Shown here one piece after another: positions 26,165 to 34,003 of a stretch of DNA of 64,000 nucleotides. The first letter of the stretch is position 1. The number at the start of each line of letters is the position of its first letter. The stretch comes from SKHV01 sp963678565. Lineage in GTDB: Bacteria; Bacteroidota; Bacteroidia; Bacteroidales; Prolixibacteraceae. The translations under genes were made by a program, and so were the position numbers. The notes below the pieces were generated by a model. It ran no database searches and was not told the DNA's origin. It saw only the letters and a program-made list of their open reading frames with translations. The stretch covers positions 558,001-622,000 of the forward strand of contig OY782875.1 of the NCBI GenBank assembly GCA_963678565.1, given 5' to 3'.

Positions 26165-27277
26165 CTAATCATTTTTAAAATAAGCACTTAAAAGCTCATT
26201 TGCAGCCACAAAAGAACTAATTTTTTCATTTAAAACAGCGTCTTCGGTGTTTTTTAACTTATTTTTTATTGCTTGGTTTTGGTAAAAAGAATTTTTTAAA
26301 GCCTCGTTAATTGTTTCATACATCCAGTATTTAGCCTGTTGATTTCGGCGAGTATCGAAGTACTTATTTTTCTCTGCAAAGCTTACATATTCGTTGATCA
26401 TTTCCCAAACTTCGGCAATTCCATTTTTATATAACGATGAGCAAGTTTTAACTTTTGGTTCCCATCCCGATTTAGATAGGGGAAAGAGGTGTAGGGCATT
26501 TTGAAATTGACTTTTGGCCAATTCTGCTTTTTCAATGTTGTTACCATCGGCTTTGTTGATGATGATTGAATCTGCCATTTCCATAATTCCTCTTTTTATT
26601 CCTTGTAGTTCATCGCCTGCCCCTGCAATTTGAACCAATAAAAAGAAATCGACCATGGAATGCACTGCTGTTTCGCTTTGGCCCACACCAACTGTTTCGA
26701 TAAAAATTGTATCGAAACCTGCCGCTTCACATAACACAATTGTTTCACGGGTTTTGCGAGCTACGCCTCCTAACGAACCGGCTGATGGAGAAGGTCGGAT
26801 ATAGGCATTGTTATCGGTAGCTAGTTCTTCCATGCGTGTTTTATCGCCTAAAATACTTCCTTTGGAGCGTTCGCTGCTTGGGTCAATTGCAAGTACTGCT
26901 AATTTTCCGTGTGTGCTAGTAATGTGTTTTCCAAGGGCTTCAATAAATGTACTTTTCCCGGCTCCGGGCACTCCTGTAATTCCAATTCGAATTGAATTTC
27001 CGGCATGGGGTAAACAGCGTTCTATAATTTGTTGTGCTAATTCCTGATGTTCTTGTTTTAGGCTTTCAACAAGTGTTACAGCACGACTTAATATCATGCG
27101 ATTCCCAGCCAATATTCCATCAACAAAATCATCAACCGTTAGTTTTTTTCTTTTTGAGCGCAAAAAACTTTTTTGCGCATTCGGGTTCACTGATGGTGGG
27201 CGCTTAATGCCCGCATTTACTTTAAGTCCTTTGTAATCGTCGTGGTTTTCAATATGGTGGTGATCATTTTTACTCAT
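26165..27277 (-). CDS. meaB: Methylmalonyl-CoA mutase-associated GTPase MeaB
   Basis: MeaB is a G3E-family P-loop GTPase that guards loading and repair of the adenosylcobalamin cofactor of methylmalonyl-CoA mutase. This 370-residue protein has the Walker A ITGVPGAGKSTF (about residues 99-110), the segment AIDPSSERSKGSILGDKTRM, the switch/Walker B region FIETVGVGQSE and the base-specificity motif NKAD. The N-terminal 50 residues are charged and variable, and a C-terminal dimerisation helix follows the GTPase domain. The mutase genes are not in this window, but meaB implies a methylmalonyl-CoA route (propionate formation or use) in this organism. Confidence 0.94.
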   Translation of the reverse strand: MSKNDHHHIENHDDYKGLKVNAGIKRPPSVNPNAQKSFLRSKRKKLTVDDFVDGILAGNRMILSRAVTLVESLKQEHQELAQQIIERCLPHAGNSIRIGITGVPGAGKSTFIEALGKHITSTHGKLAVLAIDPSSERSKGSILGDKTRMEELATDNNAYIRPSPSAGSLGGVARKTRETIVLCEAAGFDTIFIETVGVGQSETAVHSMVDFFLLVQIAGAGDELQGIKRGIMEMADSIIINKADGNNIEKAELAKSQFQNALHLFPLSKSGWEPKVKTCSSLYKNGIAEVWEMINEYVSFAEKNKYFDTRRNQQAKYWMYETINEALKNSFYQNQAIKNKLKNTEDAVLNEKISSFVAANELLSAYFKND

Positions 27278-27300
27278 AGGAAAATTTTATATCGAATGAA

Positions 27301-27326
27301 AAAAGACCGAGAACCCCCGGTCTTTT
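27301..27326 (-). terminator. Terminator after the DUF1573 gene
   Basis: The stem AAAAGACCG / CGGTCTTTT (27301-27309 and 27318-27326) with an 8-base loop lies between the DUF1573 stop and the meaB start. It separates the two minus-strand units. Confidence 0.8.
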
Positions 27327-27348
27327 GTTCAATGTATTTTAATTGTTC

Positions 27349-28422
27349 TTATTGTGGAACTTCAACAGTGCCAACCATTCTTAAAACAATTGTTGAATTG
27401 TTTGGATCGTTACAAATTATTGTGATCGTTTTGTTTTGACGGTTTCTCTTTCCACGAGAATTAAAATCAACGTGCATTGTGGTTGTTTTTCCCGGTGCAA
27501 TTTCTTTGTCGTATTTAACTGCAGTACAGCCACACGAAGTTTTTACACTACGAAGAATTAAGGTGCTTTTACCTTCATTTTTAAGAACGAAGTCGTGTTT
27601 TACAACGTCGCCTTGTTGGATGGTTCCAAAATCAAATCTACCATTTTCAATAGTAGCTATTGGGGCCATTGCCAATTCTTGTTCCGACAATTTTGTAAAA
27701 TCTTCTTTTACGGTAGCGGTAACGCTAATATTGTAACTGCTTTGTTGATCTCCATTCATGGTAAGGTAAATCCGATCGTTTGCATAACCAAAACTCTTCT
27801 TTTTGGATGCATCGTAATGAATTGTTACCGTCCCTTTTTCGTTGGGTAAAATGGATTCTTCACCCATCTCAATTGTTAAATGAGGTTTGCTTTTATAAAT
27901 ACCAATTTTTACGGGTTCATCAGAAACATTCACAAATTCAATTTTCTGTGTTTTGACCTTTGTATTTAAAATTGGGCCAAATGACACATAATTTGATCGT
28001 GTTCTAAGTGGTCCCATTAAGCGAGGATATAATTCTGTAATCGTTTTTTTTCGAGGATTTACAGTTCCTCGAATTGTCAACTGCATAATTTTGGGGTCGG
28101 CATTAGAATATACCGTAATCGATTTATTAAATGCTCCAGGTCGGTTGCTCGGATTGTATGCTACTTCAATTGTTCCTTTTGCTCCAGGAGGTATAGGTGC
28201 TTTATTCCAAACAGGTGTTGTACATCCACAAGATGCTCGTGCATTTTCAATCAAAACTGGTTGATTCCCTGTATTTTTAAAAGTAAAGGTTGTTTTTGCT
28301 AAGCCTGCAGTTTCTTCAATCGTTCCGAAATCGTGTGTTGTTTCGTTAAATTCAAGTTTCGGCTGCGAAAAAGCAATGATTCCAATAAAAATTAAAAGGC
28401 TGGTAAAAAGTGTTTTTTTCAT
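27349..28422 (-). CDS. DUF1573-containing exported protein, two repeats
   Basis: This 357-residue protein has a signal peptide ending IIAFSQ. It has two immunoglobulin-like DUF1573 modules: the first at about residues 22-120 (HDFGTIEETAG; ARASCGCTTPVW; a conserved SCGCT), the second at about 255-355 (FDFGTIQQGDVV; VKTSCGCTAVKY). A less similar beta domain lies between. DUF1573 proteins are abundant in Bacteroidota envelopes, but their molecular role is not established. The repeated SCGCT pair in each module could bind metal or form a disulfide. The gene is monocistronic, with its own promoter and terminator. Confidence 0.88.
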   Translation of the reverse strand: MKKTLFTSLLIFIGIIAFSQPKLEFNETTHDFGTIEETAGLAKTTFTFKNTGNQPVLIENARASCGCTTPVWNKAPIPPGAKGTIEVAYNPSNRPGAFNKSITVYSNADPKIMQLTIRGTVNPRKKTITELYPRLMGPLRTRSNYVSFGPILNTKVKTQKIEFVNVSDEPVKIGIYKSKPHLTIEMGEESILPNEKGTVTIHYDASKKKSFGYANDRIYLTMNGDQQSSYNISVTATVKEDFTKLSEQELAMAPIATIENGRFDFGTIQQGDVVKHDFVLKNEGKSTLILRSVKTSCGCTAVKYDKEIAPGKTTTMHVDFNSRGKRNRQNKTITIICNDPNNSTIVLRMVGTVEVPQ

Positions 28423-28457
28423 TGGTGTTATATTATTTCTAGATTTTTAAAGTGATT

Positions 28458-28465
28458 CAAACTTA
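28458..28465 (-). promoter_or_regulatory. -7 promoter box for the DUF1573 gene
   Basis: On the minus strand TAAGTTTG matches TAnnTTTG, 36 bases upstream of the ATG. The -33 element is not clear. Confidence 0.4.
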
Positions 28466-28570
28466 CAAAATTGAAATTATTTTAATGCTTAATTTTTACA
28501 AAAAACAATTTGTACCAAAGAAGGTTTTGTGTTTAAGAAATATTTAACTCCTTTCGATAAACAACAATTA

Positions 28571-29605
28571 TTAAAATTCGTCGCCAAATGATACTCCCAT
28601 GTTGCGGCACTTGTTTATTAACGAGTTGTCCTCTTCAATAAGATTTAGCTTGCCTGCAACGTCAATTAAAGGAATGGAGGTTAGTTTGTTTTCTTGCATT
28701 GCAACCATTTTCCCAAAATTGCCTTGTACAATCATTTCGGTTGCATAAGCACCATAACGAGTTGCTAAAATTCTATCCATTGCTGTAGGACTTCCACCAC
28801 GTTGAATATAACCTAAAGTAGTTACTCGTGCCTCAACTCCTGTGTAAGTTGAAATGCAATTGGCAATATAATTTCCAGGGGTTTCATTTTCGGGTACTTT
28901 AATTCCTTCGGCAACTACTACAATTGAGTAGGGCTTTTTGGAGTGAAAACGCTCTTCGATTTTTTTACAAACCGAGCGAACATTATATTCAATTTCGGGA
29001 ACTAAAATAACATCGCCACCGCCTGCCATTCCTGCATAAAGAGCAATCCAACCGGCATGATGCCCCATCACTTCGATTACCATTGCACGATTGTGTGAGT
29101 TGGCAGTAGTGTGCAGTCGGTCAACGGCTTCGGTTGCAATGGTTACAGCCGAGTCGAAACCGAAAGTTAAATCGGTGCCCCAAACATCGTTGTCGATCGT
29201 TTTTGGAATTCCTACAACATTTAAACCTAGGTCTCCAATTTTCGCGGCCGTTTTCATTGTTCCGTTTCCACCGATACACACCAGACAGTCTAAACCTAAC
29301 TCATTGTATGTTTCTTTTATTTTTTCGGGTTTGTTGATGTTCCCATCCTTTTTACTGATTTTGAACGGCTTTTCGCGTGAAGTGCCTAAAACAGTACCAC
29401 CTAAGGTTAGAATACCTGAGAGTTTTGTAGAGTCAAGTTTTGTGTATTCCTTTTTTATTAATCCTGAGTAGCCAGCAACGAAACCATATACTTCCATTCC
29501 GTGCTCTACTATTGCTGTTTTCCCAACACCACGTATTGCTGCATTAAGACCCGGACAGTCTCCTCCTGCTGTTAAGATCCCAATTTTTTTCGGTTTGTCA
29601 GACAT
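28571..29605 (-). CDS. pfkA: 6-phosphofructokinase, group III (mixed-substrate type)
   Basis: It phosphorylates fructose 6-phosphate to fructose 1,6-bisphosphate. I use the ATG at 29605 (MSDKPKKIGIL); the longer frame begins with TTG and adds three residues. Seen: ILTAGGDCPGLNAAIRG at the N-terminus, CIGGNGTMKTA, PKTIDNDVWGTD with the catalytic aspartate, and EVMGHHAGWIAL. At the positions that separate ATP from pyrophosphate enzymes it has Gly (E. coli 104) and Lys (E. coli 124), the mixture seen in the group III family. Gly104 favours ATP as phosphate donor. Asn replaces the usual magnesium-binding Asp103. About 344 residues. Confidence 0.92.
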   Translation of the reverse strand: MSDKPKKIGILTAGGDCPGLNAAIRGVGKTAIVEHGMEVYGFVAGYSGLIKKEYTKLDSTKLSGILTLGGTVLGTSREKPFKISKKDGNINKPEKIKETYNELGLDCLVCIGGNGTMKTAAKIGDLGLNVVGIPKTIDNDVWGTDLTFGFDSAVTIATEAVDRLHTTANSHNRAMVIEVMGHHAGWIALYAGMAGGGDVILVPEIEYNVRSVCKKIEERFHSKKPYSIVVVAEGIKVPENETPGNYIANCISTYTGVEARVTTLGYIQRGGSPTAMDRILATRYGAYATEMIVQGNFGKMVAMQENKLTSIPLIDVAGKLNLIEEDNSLINKCRNMGVSFGDEF

Positions 29606-29628
29606 AATCTTCAAATTTATGATTCTAA

Positions 29629-29659
29629 CAAATGTAACTAATCTGAACTAAGGATAAAA
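29629..29659 (-). promoter_or_regulatory. Promoter for pfkA
   Basis: On the minus strand TACATTTG (29636-29629) matches TAnnTTTG, with a T-rich -33-like element about 19 bases upstream. Transcription would start about 17 bases before the ATG. Confidence 0.5.
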
Positions 29660-29711
29660 GATTATGAAAAAGGTATTTGTAATTTGCAGCTTTTTAAATT
29701 GTAATTTGGTT

Positions 29712-30131
29712 TTAGATTTTTTCTTTTTGAGTTAAGTCGAAAAGTGTTGTTGTTGAAAAATGCTCGATGACTTTTGTATTTAATGAACTCCAAAAACACA
29801 AGGTTTTACAATCTTGCTCACGATCGCATTTTGGTGCAAAAGGAGCTAGGCATTCAACTACCGCAATTTCGTTTTCAAAGGCGCGATAAATATCATACAT
29901 CGAAATATTTTTGGCAGCTTTAGTAAGTATATATTTGCCTTTGTTGTTGGTGTTTCTTGTAATTAATCCTGCCACTTTTAATGCATGAACAATATGATCG
30001 AGATATTTTACTGAAATGTCTTGTTTTTGGGCAATATCTTTCTGGAAAATTCCTCCTCGAGTATCGTGAAGAGCAATTTCAATCATGGTTCTGATTCCGT
30101 ATCGAGTTTTTGTATTAAACTTCAATGACAA
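29712..30131 (-). CDS. Rrf2-family transcriptional regulator with cysteine cluster
   Basis: This 139-residue regulator has an N-terminal winged helix (TKTRYGIRTMIEIAL; recognition region DISVKYLDHIVHALKVAGL) and a four-cysteine set, Cys94, Cys102, Cys108 and Cys112, where IscR/NsrR-type members bind an iron-sulfur cluster. It is therefore probably a redox, nitric oxide or iron-sulfur sensor. No ATG is available: an in-frame TAA lies at 30144-30146, and only TTG at 30131 or 30125 precedes the conserved winged helix, so the start is TTG. It begins 5 bases after the upstream YceI-like gene and is the last gene of the YceI-porin-YceI operon, which it likely controls. Confidence 0.88.
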   Translation of the reverse strand: MSLKFNTKTRYGIRTMIEIALHDTRGGIFQKDIAQKQDISVKYLDHIVHALKVAGLITRNTNNKGKYILTKAAKNISMYDIYRAFENEIAVVECLAPFAPKCDREQDCKTLCFWSSLNTKVIEHFSTTTLFDLTQKEKI

Positions 30132-30136
30132 AGGTT

Positions 30137-30676
30137 TTACAGATTAATGTTAAAGTTAATAATTACTTCGTTGTGTACCTTGATCAGACCAAAAATTTTC
30201 TCGGGTGTTTCAAGTTTAAAATCAGATAGTTTAAGTTTCATTTCACCCGAAACACGGGCCGTGTCTTCTTTAAATGAGTTGATTGATACCTGAGTGTTTT
30301 TTTCCACGCCTGCCATCGAAACAATTGCATCTAAATGTTTAATTTCGATATCGTTTCTTAAGTAATTAATGTAGCTTAATGGCACTTGAACCTCGATGAA
30401 TGGAAATTGATGAGCTTTCAGTAAATTACAGAAATTGCTATGAAAAAGCCGATTCATCGCTTCAAAATCGTTGATCGGAATTTTAAAATTGTATTGAGCC
30501 GCGTTATCTAAACTAATTGAGTTTTCACTTTTGATGCTTTGGCTTTTGGGATATAGAAGCTTAAAATTGTTTAGGTTGCTCGAACCTTTAATAGTGATTT
30601 GATTTAGGGCAATTGGTTCTTGCGCTTGAACAATTTGCACAAGTAAAATTGCTAATATGGTAACTAGTTTTTTCAT
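30137..30676 (-). CDS. YceI-like exported protein (second copy, divergent)
   Basis: This 179-residue protein has a signal peptide (ending VQAQ) and the YceI lipocalin pattern: ITIKGSSNLNNF at the N-terminus, a middle region with NDFEAMNRLFHSNFCNLLKA where the classical family has the polar variable loop, and the closing strands VSGEMKLKLSDFKLETPEKIFGLIKV split over short motifs. YceI proteins bind long polyisoprenoid or lipid molecules in the periplasm. It differs much from the other copy 1.3 kb upstream, which suggests a distinct partner or ligand. It lies between the porin gene and the Rrf2 regulator in one operon, just after a strong hairpin. Confidence 0.8.
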   Translation of the reverse strand: MKKLVTILAILLVQIVQAQEPIALNQITIKGSSNLNNFKLLYPKSQSIKSENSISLDNAAQYNFKIPINDFEAMNRLFHSNFCNLLKAHQFPFIEVQVPLSYINYLRNDIEIKHLDAIVSMAGVEKNTQVSINSFKEDTARVSGEMKLKLSDFKLETPEKIFGLIKVHNEVIINFNINL

Positions 30677-30682
30677 AAATAA

Positions 30683-30709
30683 AGGGTACCCGAAAATATC
30701 GGATACCCT
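30683..30709 (-). terminator. Intercistronic hairpin between porin and YceI-like genes
   Basis: On the transcript AGGGUAUCCGA pairs with UCGGGUACCCU (11 bp with one G-U) around a 5-base loop, followed by UUUAUUU and then, 7 bases after the stem, the next gene's AUG. It looks like a partial terminator or an mRNA-stabilising barrier giving more porin than downstream products, and it may also limit access to the AUG. Confidence 0.6.
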
Positions 30710-30723
30710 ATAATAACCTTAAT

Positions 30724-31908
30724 CTAGAATGAAATTGCGGCTTCAAATACTAAGCCATTAAACTTACCCCCATCAGCGTAACCATGCGCAGGTCCGCTGT
30801 ACATCTGATTCACGTAATCCAATTTTAGAACTACGTTCTCAGTCATGAAAAATCCCCCTCCAATATTATATCTTGTAACTGTTGAGCCATTGTTGTCTGA
30901 AACATTATTGTAACGTCCACCTACATAGAAACTGTTCAAATTGTAAATTGCTTGAACTGCGGTTTGTGTGAAATTTTGATCAGCTCCACGACGAACACCA
31001 TTCATGTTCTCGTAAATACCAAAAACTTCCAAACCTTTGTATTCTGCATAAATATTTACCATGTAGCTAAACATTTCGCTTTGTCCACTTGATGGATCCC
31101 AACGTCCTGTTCTGAAGTTTCCTTCGTCCATTAAACCTTGATCGTTCCAAAGCATTACATCGTAGTAACGAGCTCCTGCACGGTCGCCGCCCCACAAGTA
31201 AGAGCTTGAATGTCCTTTAGGAACATAATATCCCGATACGGTTCCGCGTAAACGTAAATCTTCATTTACCTGCGTGTCGTAACCACCTTTGAAATTGAAA
31301 ACCAAGTCTTGTCCTAAGTCGTTTCCACGGCCATAATTCATACGGCCATTGTTGGTTCCCACCATTGCAATAATTCCATCTTTACGGTACATAATTTCAA
31401 TACCCGGGTTGGTTGTATATGAATCCATGATCCAGTTACCAACAAATGGGTTTTTGGTTACATCTGCATTTGTACTTCTATAAAAATGTGCATCACCATA
31501 ATTCGGATTCATTACCCCTGCTTTGATAGTAATGTTTTCCATAATTTTATCAGCAGCAGGCAAAAATGGTAAAGCGTCAATGGTCATATATCCTCCTTCA
31601 ACCCACGCTTCGTGGTGGTGACGTGCAGATAAAAACACATTCATATATAATTGTATTCCTGGTGCTAGATCTGAAGTTAAATTTAGATTTGCAGTAGGTA
31701 GGTTGAAGTTGTTTTTTAAATCAACCAAAGAGTCTGTAGGTAGTCCATCAACAGAGTGATTGAGCATTTGTAATTGTAGTGCAAAGTCACCCCCGACTTT
31801 CACTGAAACATCCTCGAAATCCTCAGGATTTAACTTAGGAGCTTCAAACTGAGCAAATACATTCATAGCTAAAAAGCTAAACAGCATTATGTAAACTACT
31901 TTTTTCAT
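30724..31908 (-). CDS. Outer-membrane porin-like barrel
   Basis: This 394-residue protein has a signal peptide (ending NVFAQ) and a body of alternating amphipathic strands, with a C-terminal strand ending GLVFEAAISF, a classic outer-membrane aromatic terminus. Its early region (VKVGGDFALQLQML, ANLNLTSDLAPGIQLYMNVF) and GRMNYGRGNDLGQDL resemble OprP/OprO-like porins of Bacteroidota, though the substrate cannot be told. It is flanked on both sides by YceI-type genes under an Rrf2 regulator, so its cargo may be linked to a lipid, isoprenoid or redox process. Confidence 0.78.
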   Translation of the reverse strand: MKKVVYIMLFSFLAMNVFAQFEAPKLNPEDFEDVSVKVGGDFALQLQMLNHSVDGLPTDSLVDLKNNFNLPTANLNLTSDLAPGIQLYMNVFLSARHHHEAWVEGGYMTIDALPFLPAADKIMENITIKAGVMNPNYGDAHFYRSTNADVTKNPFVGNWIMDSYTTNPGIEIMYRKDGIIAMVGTNNGRMNYGRGNDLGQDLVFNFKGGYDTQVNEDLRLRGTVSGYYVPKGHSSSYLWGGDRAGARYYDVMLWNDQGLMDEGNFRTGRWDPSSGQSEMFSYMVNIYAEYKGLEVFGIYENMNGVRRGADQNFTQTAVQAIYNLNSFYVGGRYNNVSDNNGSTVTRYNIGGGFFMTENVVLKLDYVNQMYSGPAHGYADGGKFNGLVFEAAISF

Positions 31909-31938
31909 AATAAATACATTAAGTTTTTAAAAATTAAC

Positions 31939-32535
31939 TCACCCTTCGATATTTTTATATCGTAATTTAAACGTAATTGTAATCGCTTCTCCAGTTTTAA
32001 CAGTTCCCATTAAAGCAGTTGGTGCCTTAATTTTGAAGTCACCAAATTCAAGAGTCATCTTACCTGTTACTTCAAGTTGTGAATCTTCAGTGATGATTGT
32101 TTCAACAGGAAAAGAAATTTCTTTTGTTTCACCGGCAATTTGAATTTTGCCTTTAACACTTGTTTTAAAAATATTTTCCTCTTTAAGCAAGGTTAGATCG
32201 GATAGGCTCATAAATCTTATAATCGGATGATCCTCCGACTTAAGAGACTTGTGCGCCTTGCTATCCATAATTGAATTGTCGCTTAGAATATTTTCCGCTT
32301 TAAGCTGAAAATTTAGATTGTCGACAAGAATTTTTGAATCTTCAATTTCGGCATTGAATTTTGAAATTGGTTTCTCTGCCATCATGTGCCAGTCGTGAAT
32401 CGTAGAAGTTCCTTCAACTTTTATTTCACTGCTTTTTGGTAGTAACTCATATTTTGTTTGTGCATCAACCCCCGATGCGAACAAAACAAACAGAATAAGA
32501 ATAAATGTCGGTTTTATGTAATTGATTATTTTCAT
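31939..32535 (-). CDS. YceI family periplasmic protein
   Basis: This 198-residue protein has a signal peptide (ending GVDAQ) and an almost classical YceI domain: IKVEGTSTIHDWH (about residues 38-50), the middle segment IMDSKAHKSLKSEDHP, the strand VKGKIQIAGETKEI and the closing TGKMTLEFGDFKIK with PTALMGTVKTG. YceI folds as an extended lipocalin that holds an isoprenoid tail such as that of ubiquinone. It is the first gene of the operon YceI-porin-YceI-Rrf2 and has a good promoter upstream. Confidence 0.92.
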   Translation of the reverse strand: MKIINYIKPTFILILFVLFASGVDAQTKYELLPKSSEIKVEGTSTIHDWHMMAEKPISKFNAEIEDSKILVDNLNFQLKAENILSDNSIMDSKAHKSLKSEDHPIIRFMSLSDLTLLKEENIFKTSVKGKIQIAGETKEISFPVETIITEDSQLEVTGKMTLEFGDFKIKAPTALMGTVKTGEAITITFKLRYKNIEG

Positions 32536-32583
32536 TTAACCCTCCCTTTCGATTAATTAAAACTATAAATCCTATAATGTTGA

Positions 32584-32628
32584 TAGTACAACTAGGACAA
32601 ACATACGTTTCTTAGTGGAAAAAACAAG
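32584..32628 (-). promoter_or_regulatory. Promoter and possible Rrf2 operator of the YceI operon
   Basis: On the minus strand TATGTTTG (32605-32598) is a full -7 match, with CTTG (32628-32625) 19 bases upstream as the -33. Just downstream, spanning the expected start site, is the small inverted repeat TAGT-ACA-ACTA (32584-32594), a plausible site for the operon's own Rrf2 regulator. Confidence 0.55.
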
Positions 32629-32774
32629 TGTTAAATATCAGCTTAACTTGCTGATTTATATGGAAAAAAAAGATGATAAAATCGCTTAAATCTGTAAGGT
32701 GCTATGAGACAGATTGATTAACATAATAATAACTATGTTAATGTGCTATTAAACATTCGCGTTTTTTTGTAAAT

Positions 32775-33785
32775 TCAATTTGGATGATAGCCCGAAAAGT
32801 TCAATATTTTCTGAAAATTGTCTTCTTTCATAAGTTGCTGTAGGGTGATTGAAGGATTTTCATTCATGTATGAGCGGACAATTTGCCAGCCAATCCAGGT
32901 TGCAGCTCTGCCCGGAGAGTCTTGTCCAAAAACATTGGTGTAAGGGGCTGGTCCAATAAATCGCTGAATTACCATTCGTTCGCGACTATATAAACTTTTA
33001 TTCTCAATAAGATAGCTCCATATGGGTTGCTCATTTGTTTTACACCATTCTAATTGAGAATTGGTAAAACCTATTATAGTTGTTTCCGCACTATTGCGAC
33101 ACATCGCTTCGGTAAAATAGAGCAATTTTCCATGGTAAATCATTTGATCTAAAAGGTTATTGTTAAAAGGTTCAGGGAAATTATTCATAGCAATTGCCAT
33201 CATTACATCCGGAACAATTTTTTTATCAAACATATTTTTGCGCTTGTATGCTGGAATACCTAAGTATTCATAAAACTTACAATTGCTTCCTAAATATTGA
33301 TCAAGACCAATCCCTAGTATGCCATCGGTAATGATTATGGGTTGATTAAACCGAGAAACAAAAGTGTAAACATTCGGTGTTTGCTGGTTTGGATAATAAT
33401 ATTGATAATGTGCAAAAGCATTTTCTAATTCTTTTTCTAAAGCGTCGAGTTCATCAAACCGATTGAAAACAGTATCGGCTACATCGTTATTGATTGAGTC
33501 GTTTAAGAATTGTTGTAAATAGTTTTTATACTCGGGATGCTCGGGAAGACCAATTCTGATAATATTGTTCGAAAAAAGTGTTACAAAATAGGCATCTGTT
33601 CCTGTAAATAATTCGATTTGCTGCATCGCTTCAGAAACTTCTTGATTGAATAAAATTTTATCAAAGCGAACAATTTCGATGTCGGTTTTAATATTCGAAA
33701 TGTCAACATCGAGCTTGTCTTTTTTACAGGCAGTTAAACTTAAAACAATGGCAATGAATAAGTAGCTATTTATTTTTTGAAGCAT
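32775..33785 (-). CDS. gldB: Gliding motility lipoprotein GldB
   Basis: This 336-residue lipoprotein has the lipobox SLTAC (Cys20) and the GldB pattern: IEIVRFDKILFNQ near the N-terminus, TFVSRFNQPIIITDGILGIGLDQYLG in the middle, and the C-terminal WIGWQIVRSYMNENPSITLQ with NFSGYHPN (motifs quoted in parts). GldB is an envelope lipoprotein needed for gliding and the type IX secretion apparatus in Flavobacterium; it is also found in non-gliding Bacteroidota. Its usual companion gldC is not adjacent. The presence of a T9SS-tagged protein at 2-6 kb fits a working secretion system. It is divergent from an OMP gene and nadE. Confidence 0.9.
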   Translation of the reverse strand: MLQKINSYLFIAIVLSLTACKKDKLDVDISNIKTDIEIVRFDKILFNQEVSEAMQQIELFTGTDAYFVTLFSNNIIRIGLPEHPEYKNYLQQFLNDSINNDVADTVFNRFDELDALEKELENAFAHYQYYYPNQQTPNVYTFVSRFNQPIIITDGILGIGLDQYLGSNCKFYEYLGIPAYKRKNMFDKKIVPDVMMAIAMNNFPEPFNNNLLDQMIYHGKLLYFTEAMCRNSAETTIIGFTNSQLEWCKTNEQPIWSYLIENKSLYSRERMVIQRFIGPAPYTNVFGQDSPGRAATWIGWQIVRSYMNENPSITLQQLMKEDNFQKILNFSGYHPN

Positions 33786-33899
33786 CTAATAAGGATTCTT
33801 TTTTTCAATCAACGAAAATAACAATAGTATGTTGTAAATAGGATAAATAACATTAGGTTTTTACCAGCAAACGATGCTATTTATTCATGTTATTTATCT

Positions 33900-33907
33900 T
33901 ATTTTTG
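33900..33907 (+). promoter_or_regulatory. -7 promoter box before the OMP barrel-nadE pair
   Basis: TATTTTTG matches TAnnTTTG, about 97 bases before the ATG at 34004. The -33 region is degenerate. Confidence 0.4.
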
Positions 33908-34003
33908 CGATATTGTATTCCGAAATTGAGTCTTACAATAATAATTATAAGTTTATTGCTGAAAGATTGATCCCGAAATATTAATACCACAAAACTAATA
34001 AAG

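Noticed and set aside
33786..34003. Possible small gene between gldB and the OMP gene
   Set aside because: Only short frames are present; the region fits a divergent promoter region.
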